The translations under genes were made by a program, and so were the position numbers. Under the pieces are notes generated by a model, which did no database searches, was not told the origin of the DNA, and saw only the letters and a program-made list of their open reading frames with translations. A stretch of DNA of 64,000 nucleotides, taken from contig OZ022257.1 of the NCBI GenBank assembly GCA_963978905.1, positions 33,431,685 to 33,495,684 of the forward strand. Reading direction: 5' to 3'. Every line of letters begins with the position of its first letter. Position 1 is the stretch's first letter. Source of the stretch: Trichostrongylus colubriformis. Its lineage: Eukaryota > Nematoda > Chromadorea > Rhabditida > Trichostrongylidae. Shown piece after piece: positions 1-19,429 of the stretch.

Positions 1-1894
1 TCCTAACGATTTCTCCAGTCCCCAGAATATACTCTAACACACCGAACAATTCACACCGTCTCAAGCAACTTCGGCACGCTATTGATCACTTCCGCTCCGG
101 CGTGAATAGAAGCGACGCTTATTTGCTACTGCTTGAAATGCATGATGCCCCTCTCTCTCTCATGAACTCTCAACCGGTCGTTCGCAAGATTTACTGACGA
201 GTACAGCGCGGAGATGGCGACCGGTCTGGTCGCACCATGGATCTCAAGTTGGACGCGCTGCAAGGAAAGGCGGAAGCGGACCCATTCCAAATTACGCGTG
301 ATTTCGCGTAGAGGGTTGGGTAGACCAATCGAATTAAGTTCCAAGGACCAAAAAAGGGATGCTGTGCATCTCGTGAAGGGTACGTTTGTAGAGTAAGGGA
401 GCGGTGTCGATGTGACCGCAGACGTTTACTTTCGTCAGCTGTACTTGAAGAAAAACATTGCAGCAGCACACAGACCTCAAGCCAATGTCTCCAAAATGGA
501 CCTACATAGACTTGTGCATTGCTTTGTCCAATTTTACGGGACGCCCCTCTAAACCTAATTTATGCGAGCTCTACTGCGACCTTTGAAGCGCCACGTTGCA
601 CGCAAGATCTTTACAACGGATGTTTGGTTTCTCAATTGTAGATACAGCCCGGTCACAGTTTATTCGAAAAATGTTTTTTTTTCTTTTGAAAACTATCCGT
701 ACATTGATAACATCATGCTATCCGCTACCGATCCCATTGCCAACCTTATGAAAGGCATCTAGAAAATCTAGCCGTCATGAAGCCAACCATCCCTGATGCT
801 GCAAGATGGCAACACTAAGACATGTTTCGAAGGAAGCAGGGGAACTGCGCTCTGTCAGCTTTCATTTTTTAAGGTTTTTACAACTGATTAGTTCCGCACA
901 GATTCTTTTTCCATGGTGATGCTTGACCCGTCCACGGCGAAAAAGGTAAATGTGGGTCGGGTGAAGGGCGCGAAGCTCTGTATAAATAAACCCTCCCTGC
1001 ACATTGCACACACTTGTTTCACAGCTTCGAAGCTCCTTCCCCCACCCAAGTTGGGCTGAGATTCGCATCCGCTCATCCATAAAAAAGCAACTGCTATTAT
1101 CCACTTTAGGAACGGAGACGTAGAAGTGACCTCTGTACGCTTTTACGTGAATGCGAGCTAACAACTTGAGGCACAATTCACGATAATATGAGTATCTTAG
1201 TTCCATGCACGGATAGACAGCTCGTTCCACGACCGCAAACCATGCGTAATCTCAGCGGCGCAAGGGTGAGGGCTAAATGCCGAGAGAACCTGTAAATGAG
1301 ATGGCGCCCACCCTCTCAAGGTAGCCTACGCCTATCTACAATTCAGTAAGCGAGGCAGAGGCGGCACCTACGTGGATAAGAGGCATGATATCGACTGCGA
1401 TAAGGTAGAATAGGGGGTTTCCCATCGTAACTGCAACCTTATCGAATGATATTATCACGTGAAAACTTGTCCAAATGCTTGCTTCTAGGCTGCAAACTCG
1501 CCGGAGCCGAAGGTCAGGAACAACTTGCTTCCACGGTTCTCGGAAGTTTTCTTCGTTTTTCTTCACTTTTGTGTTCTACACCGCCTCCAGTGTCTTTATG
1601 AAACGCGGAGAGGCAAGAAAGTTATCGTGAGCTGTGCCTTTGAAACATGCCCTCTCTGATCCACTTGACCGGAGAAAAACATTGAAAATGGAACACTTTT
1701 CAAAGGATTTGCTGTTCATCCATGCCCTAGCTCTAAGGTCGGCGAACTTCGCCATTTTGCGGTGTCGGCAATGCAGACCCTGACGTGACCGCAAGGGGTC
1801 GGGAGAAAGAGGAAGATGGAAAGAATTGATTGTTTTGAAACGAACATTCGAAATTAAATAATTGTGCTCGCTGTAAGATGCCATCAGTTATCTC
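1..1894. other. intergenic, nothing recognised
   Basis: Short open frames exist on both strands but none has a recognisable domain, a splice structure or a neighbour-like codon pattern. No terminal inverted repeat or clear internal repeat was found by eye. It lies 3' of the minus-strand thiolase gene. Confidence 0.5.
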
Positions 1895-2141
1895 GTAGGG
1901 TGTATTTCATTCACTCATGATGATATAATCTAAGTGAAACAACAAACAACAATCACGTGGAACAACTAATGGGAGAATAAGCGACAGGGTAGGCGAAAAG
2001 GTGTTCGTGGTAAGAATGACCATTGAGTTACACTCGACGTTTTGATAAGATGTCGTGTGTGCAATCTGCAACCTAACGAACTGCGAGCGTTACGGTAGGT
2101 CTTAACCCGGGCTAGAATTGCCACCCCCTCTTCACCCCTCT
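1895..2141. repeat. dispersed repeat, copy 1 (partner 27887-28150)
   Basis: About 245 bp resembles 27887-28150 in the same orientation. Shared landmarks are a run on 'ttcattcatga', the motif 'aataagcga', 'cactcgacgt' and 'gcgttacggtag', in the same order and at similar spacing. The copies differ at many positions, so the family is old. The right edge of this copy abuts the TTAA-flanked element at 2146. Confidence 0.6.
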
Positions 2142-2145
2142 TTAA

Positions 2146-2523
2146 AGGAATCGTCCACGGAAAAGTTAATTTTTTTGTCGTTCTTATATTATATTTATGT
2201 TGTATTTGCCTAATAAGGGCCGCGTGCAAAGTTTACGCAAAAAAACAAATTTTTGGCCGGGTGCGTGGGGCCTCAGAGTAAAAGCCCCAACCCGTCGTCC
2301 GCCGCGGTTGAGAACGGAGAGAGAGACTGTGTACCTTTCGCGGCGGACGACGGGCTGGGCAGTTGCTCGGAGGCCCCGCCCACCAGGCAGAAACTTTGTG
2401 GCGCTGTATCTTAACCGCATTCACATTTTTTTTGCGTGAAACTTTGCATGCGGCCCACATCACGCAAATACAACATAATTATTTAAGTAACATAAAACTT
2501 ATTTTTTTCCGTGGTCGATTCCT
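2146..2523. mobile_element. palindromic MITE with TTAA target duplication
   Basis: The termini are inverted repeats (AGGAATCG[T/A]CCACGG) flanked on both sides by TTAA (2142-2145 and 2524-2527). Most of the interior is also self-complementary: 'gccgcgtgcaaagtttacgc' near 2219 is mirrored near 2430-2455, and a GC-rich hairpin with CCCGTCGTCCGCCGCG pairs with CGCGGCGGACGACGGG at 2291-2355. There is no coding capacity. TTAA duplication is typical of piggyBac-type transposition, but the termini are not diagnostic. Confidence 0.65.
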
Positions 2524-2528
2524 TTAAG

Positions 2529-2590
2529 GTCAGTATCGCGTGCGGAAGTGCGACGCCACAAAATCGCAAGGTTTGACGGCAGCCTAACCT
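2529..2590. repeat. short dispersed repeat (partner 16639-16705)
   Basis: The motif 'cagtatcgcgtgcg' followed by 'aagtgcgacgcc' and 'ggtttg' is shared with 16639-16705 with a few substitutions. It begins immediately after the TTAA-flanked element. Confidence 0.55.
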
Positions 2591-3374
2591 CGTACTACCG
2601 GATCACCATGCGATGCGTAGGCGAGAATCTGTACATATGTGGTGCATACTGATACTGCCATATGACGACGGAGAGATCCGAACAGGGTTTTGCGTGGGCT
2701 CAGGAAAATTTTCAAAATACGCCTCCCCTCCCAAAAATGGGGACGACCCCTCCCCTTCTTCAGGACCGCTATTTCTGTGGCTAACCCGCCAATGAGGGCC
2801 GATGCATCAAGGAAATGAATAGCACATGGTCAAAAAAAAAAAACTTAGGCCAAACTCCTCACAAAATAAGAGAAATAAGAACATAACAAAACTCAGTACT
2901 TATATACCGAAAGAAGAGCGTCTAAGGGATAATAACCAAATAAAACTCACGACTTATATTCCAAAACGAAAGCGTTGCCGTCCATGGGCAATGAGCTCGC
3001 CCTCTGATGACCGAGGAGAAGGCTCAATAGTCATGCAAGCGATGGGGCAGAGATAAAGGATTTGAAAAACAATAATAAAAAAGTTAGAAACTGAACAGGA
3101 CCCAAATTAATGCACTGCGCCCACCGATGGCCGCGTCGCTATTGCGGTAGCGACGCAGGGATCAGATTGGGCGCGGCATCTTCCCCATACTAAATTGGGA
3201 CATTTTTGAATTCTTGAAACTTTACTCAGACTTCATCTTTAAAAGTATTGTAAACAGTTTTCTCAATTCCTTCCTGAGATCAACCCACTTGTCGCTTGGT
3301 TTCCTCAATGGTTGCGTAGTTCTCGATATGGGCATCCATTTAAGGAGAATTTTGAAAGATTTTAAAGTGTTTAC
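2591..3374. other. intergenic, low complexity stretches only
   Basis: It contains an A-rich stretch (2826-2960) and no supported gene or repeat boundary. Confidence 0.45.
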
Positions 3375-3660
3375 TTTCAAATGGTCATAACTTCCTTCAA
3401 ACTCAACCATATGAGTGCGGTATTGTTATCTGAAGTCTGCGAGGTTGCCGCTTCCGAAGGACTACCTTTACAACACCATATCTCCAATGAAAGGGTTACT
3501 TCGAAGGAAGCCAGTCGAAGACCAGTCAAGGAAACTTTTGAAAAATTTCAAAGTGTCGCACTTCAAATGGTCATAATGTGCTTCAAACTCAATTGTATGA
3601 GCGCGGTCTTGTTGTCCGGGGTCTACGGGGTGCTTACAACTTGAACTATACAATATCTTC
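3375..3660. repeat. diverged tandem duplication, period about 186 bp
   Basis: 'ttcaaatggtcataa' followed by 'cttcaaactcaa' and 'atgag[t/c]gcggt' occurs at 3375 and again at 3561. The second unit is truncated after about 100 bp. Nothing suggests coding function. Confidence 0.6.
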
Positions 3661-4505
3661 GAAAAGAAAGAAGTTGTTTCGAGGTAAGCCGATCGAGGAA
3701 TTTTTTTTTGTCGAAGTTGCGAGATCCTCCCATAAATCAGGAAAAATATTGCTGGCTTCGCTGTGGGATGCGCCATGCATGAGGATTTCATTCACTACTC
3801 AGTAAACAAAACTGCTTTTCCGGTCCGATAGTGTCTCGCCAGCACCAGATCAAGTACGTGCAATCGTAGTTGGATACGAAAAAAGTCTTTCATCCCATAG
3901 CTTCTGAGCTATTCATCCACGGTGGTACCCGTAGACAGATGACGCTTCCCATTGTTAATCGGTGACCCGGAGGTGTCTCTGAACGTGGTTTCGGTGCCAA
4001 GGGACCAATGAAAGGGTTATTCGCATTCGCTGGTGTCGTTGTAGATCGCGCCATGCATGAAGTTTCTATGATGATTCAGTTATTAGTTTCGTTCGAACCC
4101 AGTTGGTCAATTTTACCGCAGGTCCCCCTTTACCCTTTGGGCTCTCAGTATAAGAAATTCGTTGATAAATGCCTACCTCGACGATTACGACCCCTCCCCT
4201 CCCAGGGGACCGAATACGCCCTCTGTCGAGGATTCCTGTCGAGGAGGCTTGACCGTGGGCCCGGAACTAGGAGAAAGCTAGTACATTGGTGTTGGGTGGG
4301 GTGCGATGTTAATAACCTCACAGTTAATAACCCATAAATTCTATCGGTTGCTTCCTCTCCACCACAGAAAATGCTTCAATTGCTTAGTATGAAATTTTCC
4401 ACGTAATCAAAAATTTTAAGATTTTAAGGTGGAACAGTTGTACTTGAAAACTAACTTCTCAATACGATCGCCCTCCTAAAAGTCACGGGAAGAGATAAAT
4501 TTGGC
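3661..4505. other. intergenic, nothing firm
   Basis: The phrase 'gcgccatgcatga' occurs at about 3770 and 4050, so part of this stretch may be a further decayed copy of a local repeat. No gene is supported. Confidence 0.4.
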
Positions 4506-4509
4506 AAAT

Positions 4510-4880
4510 TATGGTAATGAAAGTAGGGGTGCTCAGCAGTGCAAAACTAAAGAGACAACGACATAAAATGTCGAAAAAACTAAGAAATAGGGACCCGAAG
4601 ACTCCCTTCTCTCTAGCGCCCGTCTTCATCACTAGCTAGGGTAGACTGCAGACGGGCGGAGAGACTGACTCAGCCGGCTGCGAACGTTGTCCCTCCTCCG
4701 CCGGCAACTCGCCCGGTTGATTAACTGCAGAGCGACACGCCGTGCTGCGGGATCGTGATGAGACCCCAAGCCGCGCTATTTCAATGCGAGTTTCGCCACA
4801 CATCGCCACTCCTGAAATGCAAGGTTTGTTTTCAGACATGTATTCCCGGTTCTCATTTTTCCCTTACTCCTCTCGGTCTC
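4510..4880. repeat. dispersed repeat, copy 1 (partner 58480-58800)
   Basis: About 350 bp aligns in the same orientation with 58480-58800. Shared blocks are 'ctcagcagtgc', 'cgaacgttgtccc', 'gccggcaactcgccc', 'gagaccccaag/aagaccccaag' and 'gcgagttt[c/t]gccac'. It has no terminal inverted repeats. The copies bracket the gene-containing part of the window. Confidence 0.65.
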
Positions 4881-4955
4881 TCTAAAGACAATGGCAATAG
4901 TAATATGACTGATAAGAAATCCGTAAAAGTGATCACATAGGAACTTCGTGTCTAA

Positions 4956-5611
4956 CAAAGGAAAGTATTTTACTTCCCATGGAACCTTGGAATGAGACCC
5001 GGAGGGATCGATAGAGCTTCGAACGCTGATTATAACTGTGAAAACCAAAATTGCCAAATGGCATCCTGAAGCGAGTTACGAGGGGTCAAAGTTCGCCTGT
5101 GACATCTCAATGGCGAGGCGCTTCGTCATCAGCATGACTAGCGCAGAGCCAGTAATGGCCTCCGTCAAATTCTCGAATTGGCTGTAAACTTGCCTCATAG
5201 GGTAATTTGATCCCCTGTACACGAAAATCACACTAGTTTTGCGTGAAAACGTATGGCTCGCGCGCTATGGGCTCCCAAACATACCATGTAATGGTATTAC
5301 TCTTTTTTTCAGAAAAAACTTCATAACTTCATTCAGGTAATTGTTTCAGGTTATAAATACAGATTTGAGATCAGCATTTAAAAGCGCGTACAGCGGTATG
5401 TATCTCATTGCAAATGGCCATTTCGACAAACCGTCTGATGGCAAAGTGCCTCGCCAATGAGGTGTCACAGGCAAACTTTGACCCCTCGTAACTCGCTTCA
5501 GGATGCCATTTGGCAATTTTGGTTTTCACAGTTATAATCAGCGTTCGAAGCTCTATCGATCCCCCCGGGTCTCATTTCAAGGTTCCATGGGAAGTAAAAT
5601 ACCTTTCCTTG
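4956..5611. mobile_element. inverted-repeat element, internally deleted copy of tRNA-like family
   Basis: The two ends are inverted repeats of about 160 bp. They begin CAAAGGAAAG and CAAGGAAAGG, then share 'TATTTTACTTCCCATGGAAC', and are flanked by a 3-bp TAA duplication (4953-4955 and 5612-5614). Longer relatives lie at 32027-33127 and 60853-62091. Compared with the 32027 copy, this one jumps from 'ggcctccg' straight to 'tcaaattctcgaattggct' near 5163, which removes the tRNA-like module. It has no transposase and was presumably mobilised in trans. Confidence 0.8.
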
Positions 5612-5614
5612 TAA

Positions 5615-6150
5615 GAAGCCTATTTGTGGCGAAATTCCCGTCCAAACGTGCGCCCCTGAGCTGCAGAGGAGGCGTAGTGGTTAACAGTTGACGCTTTTAG
5701 GTAACAGAGCCAACCTCTTAAAGGTCGCCTTTGCAGGACAATGGCTGTGGAGTAGATAATAAGTAGAAAGCAAAGTGATATTATCATATCGTATTAGTGC
5801 TCATCTATCAAAATGACGTGGTGCTTGAAGTGTCAGCTTTCGTGGTGGAATCGTCCATCGGTCAGTGTAGAAGATCTGAGTGAACGATACAAACGAATTA
5901 CCCCAACCACTGCTTTTAGAGGCGTTTGAAATGAATGCGAGAAATTGGATGTGTTATTGGTGCACGTGATGCACACCATGTGCCCCATTGTTGCCATGTT
6001 ATCGCCACGGATAACGCACATCGAGCACTCTTCAATCCTTGTCGAATGTGCAGGAAGGCAATACTACCAGCCATTCCTATACGCAACCAGCTGACCTGTG
6101 AGGGGTACTGGACATCATAGATGGAACCTTAGCGAATGTATCTTCGCTGC
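5615..6150. other. intergenic, nothing recognised
   Basis: No gene, inverted repeat or recognisable domain was found. Confidence 0.45.
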
Positions 6151-6154
6151 TTAA

Positions 6155-6638
6155 AGGCACATTCCAGGATTAGGGAAACATCGCAGCCCTTTCACATGAC
6201 CTAATAGTTCCGCAAACGGGCAGGGAGGCTGTGCACATATCGAAGCGCAATGATGAGTCATCGTAGCGCGCGGAGCTCGGGTGCGCCCATTTCAGACGTG
6301 ATTGCTGGCAATGACGGTGGCAATGATGGCAACAACGTGGCAAATGAGGCCTACGATTTGTGTGATAATATAAGATAAGGAAGAGATGCCAATGATTAAG
6401 GAAACATTGACATGAGGAAACAGGTGATATCTCAGAGTTCCTTCTGATACCAGCCAGGGGAACTGATACAAAGAGTCGTTTTCACGCGGTAATCTCGTCC
6501 AAAGTCAGATGACAGTGGGTCTTATTTTTGCCCTTTTCGGGAACTTTTTTCGAATTTTACTTTGTCGTCCAACCCTCAGCAACTCGGATTCAATAGTTTA
6601 GCGCTTTGACCCACTCAGAGTAATCCTGGAATGTGCCT
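6155..6638. mobile_element. MITE with AGGCACATTCCAGGATTA termini
   Basis: The left end AGGCACATTCCAGGATTA (6155) has its reverse complement ending at 6638. The flanks are TTAA on the left and TTGA on the right, consistent with a mutated TTAA duplication as in the 2146-2523 element. The interior of about 450 bp is non-coding. Confidence 0.65.
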
Positions 6639-6642
6639 TTGA

Positions 6643-8164
6643 AGATTTAATACGGAGTTTCGAGTCCACACAAATTGTGGCACCTGGAGGCGTACTCAGT
6701 ACAGAAGGTGTTACCGTACACTTGGATCTTAGAAAATGTATACAATTACAGCAACTACAAAATGTACTCAAGCGGTTCCGATGCATGATCGGAACCTCAT
6801 CGAGCTCACAATAGGAAGGATGCGCTCAACAGTTCCACCGAAGATGCGCGCTACCTTACGCCAACCAGCCAATAGTCTCTATGCTTTACAGCACCTCTCT
6901 GTAAATTCGACAGGTAGGTGAACTCGAAAGCAATGTACTCTGTGGAACTAACTAGCGTCACTGAGATGAAGTGATCTTCTCATCTCCAGACCGAAACGGT
7001 TATGTACCTTCAGACAAGACACTACTCCGCATTAATTGTCCAAAGACATAATAAGGATTGGTGATGGTACACATATATGGTTATACACGATGGACAGTGT
7101 AGTATTCGAGTTTTTAATATGAGTTCGCTAGCCTTCGAAACTCATTGTCTCCAGTCTTGTTGGTGGCGATTTCCTTATAAAAAAGTAGCGAAGGGGAGAC
7201 TGCTCTTTACGCAATGTGCTTCCCAAAACTTTGCTTCGCGTAATCTTGCGTTGAAAAGAGACACAACAAGAATCTGTCAGAACTCCGCTCAGGCTGGAAT
7301 TTAAAGATACCGATCACAGACAGCTTCAGCGCAATTTGCATATGAAAATACCCAACAAAGAACGTCATCTCCCTGTCCAAGTGATATGTCACGCTTGCGC
7401 GACTGAGGCCACACTGTTCGTTGTTGCGATGATTATACCTCATAATACAAGTTACATCTTCCTCTTTCGCAGCCTCATATTCTCTCCACCTTCGACGTCA
7501 AGCCTTCACCCCTCACAATGTTGATATTCCTCAACCTTCAGTTAATCGTACAAACAAAGCGATGAGCAAAAATTTTCATGAGACATTAAACGGTTCATAA
7601 TCTCCGACAGACAAGAATAGCCGTTCAGAAAGTGGCATGATACGCTCAGGAGATACCATCAAAAGGTGGCGAACTGATAAGAAAATCGCAACTGCAGGAA
7701 CCTATAGCCTTTCTTAAGAATTACAGGCGACAACTCAAACATTACTGACCGTATTGTCCGACATTATAACCACAGCAAATCTTCTCTGCACCTCGGATCG
7801 CTTGTGCTAATTCAACACCTAAACAAGTTGTAATGAAAAAGTTCAAAAATTTTGGTGTGAACAATGAACGATCAGGAACGCTCGCATCACATCATTCAAG
7901 AAAGACGGTACGAGGAAACCAAGTAATTGGAACATCGAATAATGTTAATCTTTATCTGAAAAACACCGGAAAGTGATCAAGGCATCATAATGGTTAACAA
8001 TTGTTCAACAATAAAATTTTCCAAAGTTGCCTCAAATAAAACGATATGCAATGGAAAGGTAGAATGTGCTCTACTACAAGCCTCTTACCTAGATGTTTTA
8101 CGTGAGTACATGTCGCAACAAACATTAGCACGACTCAAGAAAACCTATGAATGCAACAAGAATT
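6643..8164. other. region 3' of the thiolase gene
   Basis: This lies downstream of the minus-strand thiolase stop codon at 8165. No clear AATAAA on the minus strand was found close to the stop. No other gene or repeat boundary is supported. Confidence 0.4.
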
Positions 8165-16045
<7,881 letters not shown>

Positions 16046-16060
16046 TTCTGAAAAAAAAAC
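16046..16060 (-). promoter_or_regulatory. probable spliced-leader trans-splice acceptor of the thiolase
   Basis: On the minus strand a run of nine T is followed by CAG, then AA and the start codon. A strong 3' splice signal directly before the first ATG, with no coding exon upstream, is the usual nematode trans-splice arrangement. An ordinary intron behind a non-coding first exon cannot be excluded. Confidence 0.65.
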
Positions 16061-16638
16061 ACTGAAGCATGCTAATGAAGATGCATAGGCACAAATGGAT
16101 GGCCACCTAAGTTTCGGCAAAGTTTGTATTATGTCTTCAGATAGGATGTGTATCTTCGAACCCTCAGCCGTCTTCAAGTGAAGATAACTGCGAGCTCGTG
16201 TCCTGTTCTGGATTGGATCATATTCTTGTTGAAAGGATCTCCTCCAACAGCTCGTTCCCTTATACCACGACAAATACAACTTTGTAGAGAAGGAAGACGA
16301 TATTTATGATTATGTGAAGCATAAATGTAGAAAACCGAAGATTGTTAGCGACCCCATCTAAGTCCGCACAGGCTTGACTGAGCTGGGTAAAGTGCTTTAA
16401 CACACCACAACGGGTGATTCGGAAGGAAACAGCTCGCTAGGTTAAGAAGTGGCAGGTAGTCTCTTCCATCCACAACAGCCGCATGAATAGCCTGGAAGCG
16501 GTTCACTAATCACTGAGAAATATTCGGATTTTAGACTTTCTTCCAATTCCTAGTCCCGTTTGTCTGCGGCAACAGACCACCGTCAGACTTTGCAAATTAG
16601 CGGTGTCGCGGCTCCTCACGCGAGATACGGCAATGCAC
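16061..16638. other. region upstream of the thiolase
   Basis: It is the likely 5' region of the minus-strand thiolase. No TATA-like or other regulatory motif could be distinguished with confidence. Confidence 0.4.
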
Positions 16639-16705
16639 AACCTCAAGGTCGCAGTATCGCGTGCGAAAGTGCGACGCCGCAAAATAGCGAGGTTTGGCGG
16701 CCAGA
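16639..16705. repeat. short dispersed repeat (partner 2529-2590)
   Basis: 'cagtatcgcgtgcgaaagtg' followed by 'cgacgccgcaaaat' matches 2529-2590 with few changes. Confidence 0.55.
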
Positions 16706-16999
16706 CTTACCGCTACTTTTTAATTCAGCGATCGACCAAACTACCTCTCGTAACGCCTTTGACACCCCACCGAGCAGAGACCTTATAATAGACCAGAGAA
16801 ACAACGAGATGCGCAATGGTGGTTCTTCTCAAGCTGACAATAGTCGACGGCTATCTGACCCAAACACGTGACACTTCCCATAAAGAAGCAGTACAGACAA
16901 AAGTATAAAGGACAGAGCTATTTCAATGAGATGATTCCCCACCTCACTGCCATAGCTAGACAACTATCATTGTAATAGTAGGCTGTCGAAGGGTTGATT

Positions 17000-17965
17000 T
17001 TCATGTAATGCCCAAGCTCCGCCTACTACTGTAAAGGCCCCGCCCACCGTTTCGACGTCTCGTTCATCCAAGCTCCAGCTCCTACTGTCATCCCTTTTTC
17101 TCACGGTCTTCGGATCATTCTAGAGATAGACTACATTTTTTGCAGTGAGTGCCATCCGACTAGTAACACTCTCCGCCCACTGCGAGCGGGTTTCTGCCTA
17201 TTTCAAGCGCGTTCAAGATAGCATGAACATTGGTCATTTCCACCCTAGGAACCGAGTTATGAATTTTTGTTGTAAGGACCGCCCACTCGGTGTGCGGTCC
17301 ACCCACTGTGCCCAGGCCTCTTTGATAACCTTCACAGACTCATCCCTGACCTTAATCCATCTTCCTCCCCCCTCCCACATTTGGGTCAAACTGGAACCTA
17401 ATTAACAATTTTCGGTCCGAAAACGGAACACTGCTGTGCAAGGTCCGCCCACAGTGGGCGGAGCTTATCCTGGTCCATGTGTGCTCCTTAGTTCTTGACC
17501 CATTTCGGCTCAGGTGACCATTTCTCGCGAGGGTGGGGCTAGCGAGATTTCGGTCACAAAAAGCGGAGGTTTAGGCGCCTAACGGCCCAAACTAGTCCCC
17601 ATTTCCACAGCTTGTTTTACATGTATGTCCAAGTTCGGTCACCACCACAAATGCTCCTCCCATTGTCCCTAGGATTCTTTCGTGAATTCACAAACTCATC
17701 GCTACCTAAATCCATCTTCTCCCCACGTTTTGGTCATAATGAACTCCAATGAACAGCTTTCACCTTGGAAACGGAAAATTCTAGTGCACGCTCCGCCCAC
17801 CGCAGGCGTAGCTTAACTTGGTCCATGTGTGCACTTTGCATTTTATCCCAAAGGCTACCCATCCCAAACTTGATCCCATCTCCACAGGTCGTTTTTCATA
17901 TAAAACCTAATTTTGGAAAAGACGGACAGAGGGGCGTACAAACAGACGAAACGTCTTATACATAG
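17000..17965. repeat. 'ccgcccac'-rich dispersed repeat (partner 43540-44200)
   Basis: It contains many copies of the phrase 'c[t/c]ccgcccac' and the block 'tgcagtgagtgccatcc', 'ttcaagcgcgttcaagatag', 'accgagttatgaattt'. These recur in the same order at 43540-44200. The 3' end runs into 'gacggacagagg' and 'acaaacagacg', a motif also found at the ends of other repeats here. No coding potential. Confidence 0.65.
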
Positions 17966-18164
17966 CAGGGATTTTTGTAACCTAAAAAACATACTTATAT
18001 TCCTTCAGTATAACAATTCCCTTGTTTCTGTCTCAATCAACCTTCTGGCTACGTGAGCTTCAACAGGCTGTGACACAGCTTGGAAATCTCTCCAAATGAG
18101 CCGACTAAAGGGAGGCGGAGTAGTTCCTTCGGCTGAGTGAGAGGTGCAAACTGAAAAACCATGG

Positions 18165-18380
18165 GGGTCAAATCAAGTCAGGGGGATACGCAAAATTTTC
18201 ACTGACTTCAAAGCTTCTTTCCCTCCTTGGGCTTAGGCTAAAGCAGATGAGACTATGCTTTGGCAGATGCTTTTTTATGTGGGAGGAGGGGATGTCAATT
18301 TAGCCTAGCTTAGGGAGAGAAAGGAGCTTCGACATCGACGCAAAGTTGCGTCTCCCCCCCTCCCCGACTTTATTTGACCC
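18165..18380. mobile_element. hAT-like MITE with 8-bp duplication, copy A
   Basis: The inverted ends GGGTCAAAT...ATTTGACCC are flanked by an exact 8-bp duplication AACCATGG (18157-18164 and 18381-18388), the length expected of hAT transposition. The interior of 216 bp includes 'gcttaggctaaagc' and its mirror 'tagcctagctta'. Related copies are at 19593-19819 and 30896-31121. Confidence 0.8.
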
Positions 18381-18879
18381 AACCATGGGACTGAGGCTTG
18401 ACTCAGAAGGGGTGGATTAGATTAAGACTGTGCTTTCATCGAAATTATTAACAGCGGGTAAAAAATGCATCGAGACGAGGCGTTCACGTTTGCACCTTGT
18501 CGTATTAAAAAGAAAAACTAGAGCATAATCGATGAAAGTCAAATAGAGCACTGAACGCTCACAAAAAGATGGACCAAATGTAATGCAAGCTGGTAAACAG
18601 TTTATAAAAAAACCTCCGAAAACAAACGAGAGCAAGAGATTTTTCGGCTAATCGCAGACAAATGATGTAATTACGGAGCATACGCAAGGAAGTACAACTC
18701 GTCCGGATGTGTGGACTTGCGTTGTTGATCCTGAGCGATTTGTTTTGTAAATTTGTAAACCTCATTTAAAGTCAGCGGAAGGGGCAATTTTGACTGCGGT
18801 GGTCGCTTCTCGTTCGGCTATTGCAGACATAACGCCTTGCCAAGACGTCGAGCATGGATTGATTGGGTACTTTTTATCA

Positions 18880-19045
18880 TAAAAAAGTTTTCTCGTTGTT
18901 TCACTTGTTTGTTTCTGTTCGTTGTTTTATTCGTTGAATATCAGGTCGAAAACAATTCTGCCTTATCTTTCCACCACCAACAGGCAACTCTGTCACTGAG
19001 CGTGCAGTTCGTGAAGCGCGCTAGGAACGCATTATAGCCCCAGTG
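18880..19045. repeat. dispersed repeat, copy 1
   Basis: 'ttgtttcacttgttt', 'aggcaactctgtcactga', 'gtgcagttcgtg' and 'gcgcgctaggaa' are shared in order with 24500-24690 and 28790-28960. No coding function. Confidence 0.5.
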
Positions 19046-19429
19046 CACGTTTTTCAACACGAGTTTCGCTACGAATTATCTGTTCTGGGGTCAAATGTTG
19101 ATTACAGAAAATAGTATTTCTAAATACGTTTTCCTTTCTTGTCCCTATTCCACATGCTTTAAATGTACCAATGGTCAAGTGTCTTCGGGTGTGCAGATCC
19201 GGTAAAGTTTAAACCTATGCTGCCGCAAATCATACGAGTGCTGCTCGAATCTCTTGGTTATATGGATACAGCGATCTTGTCACTAGAAACAAAGATTCCG
19301 ACGATAAAAGCTGAATCCCTCTGTTTAGAATCCCGTTTTCAATTCATGATTGTCAGCTCCTCACTTCATCACTTGGCTCCGTTCGCTCCTTTTCCATTTT
19401 TCCCGGCACTGCATCAACTATAACTATCC

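Noticed and set aside
862..1230. 122-codon minus-strand frame as a gene
   Set aside because: No domain, no splice signals at sensible positions and no supporting neighbour; treated as chance.
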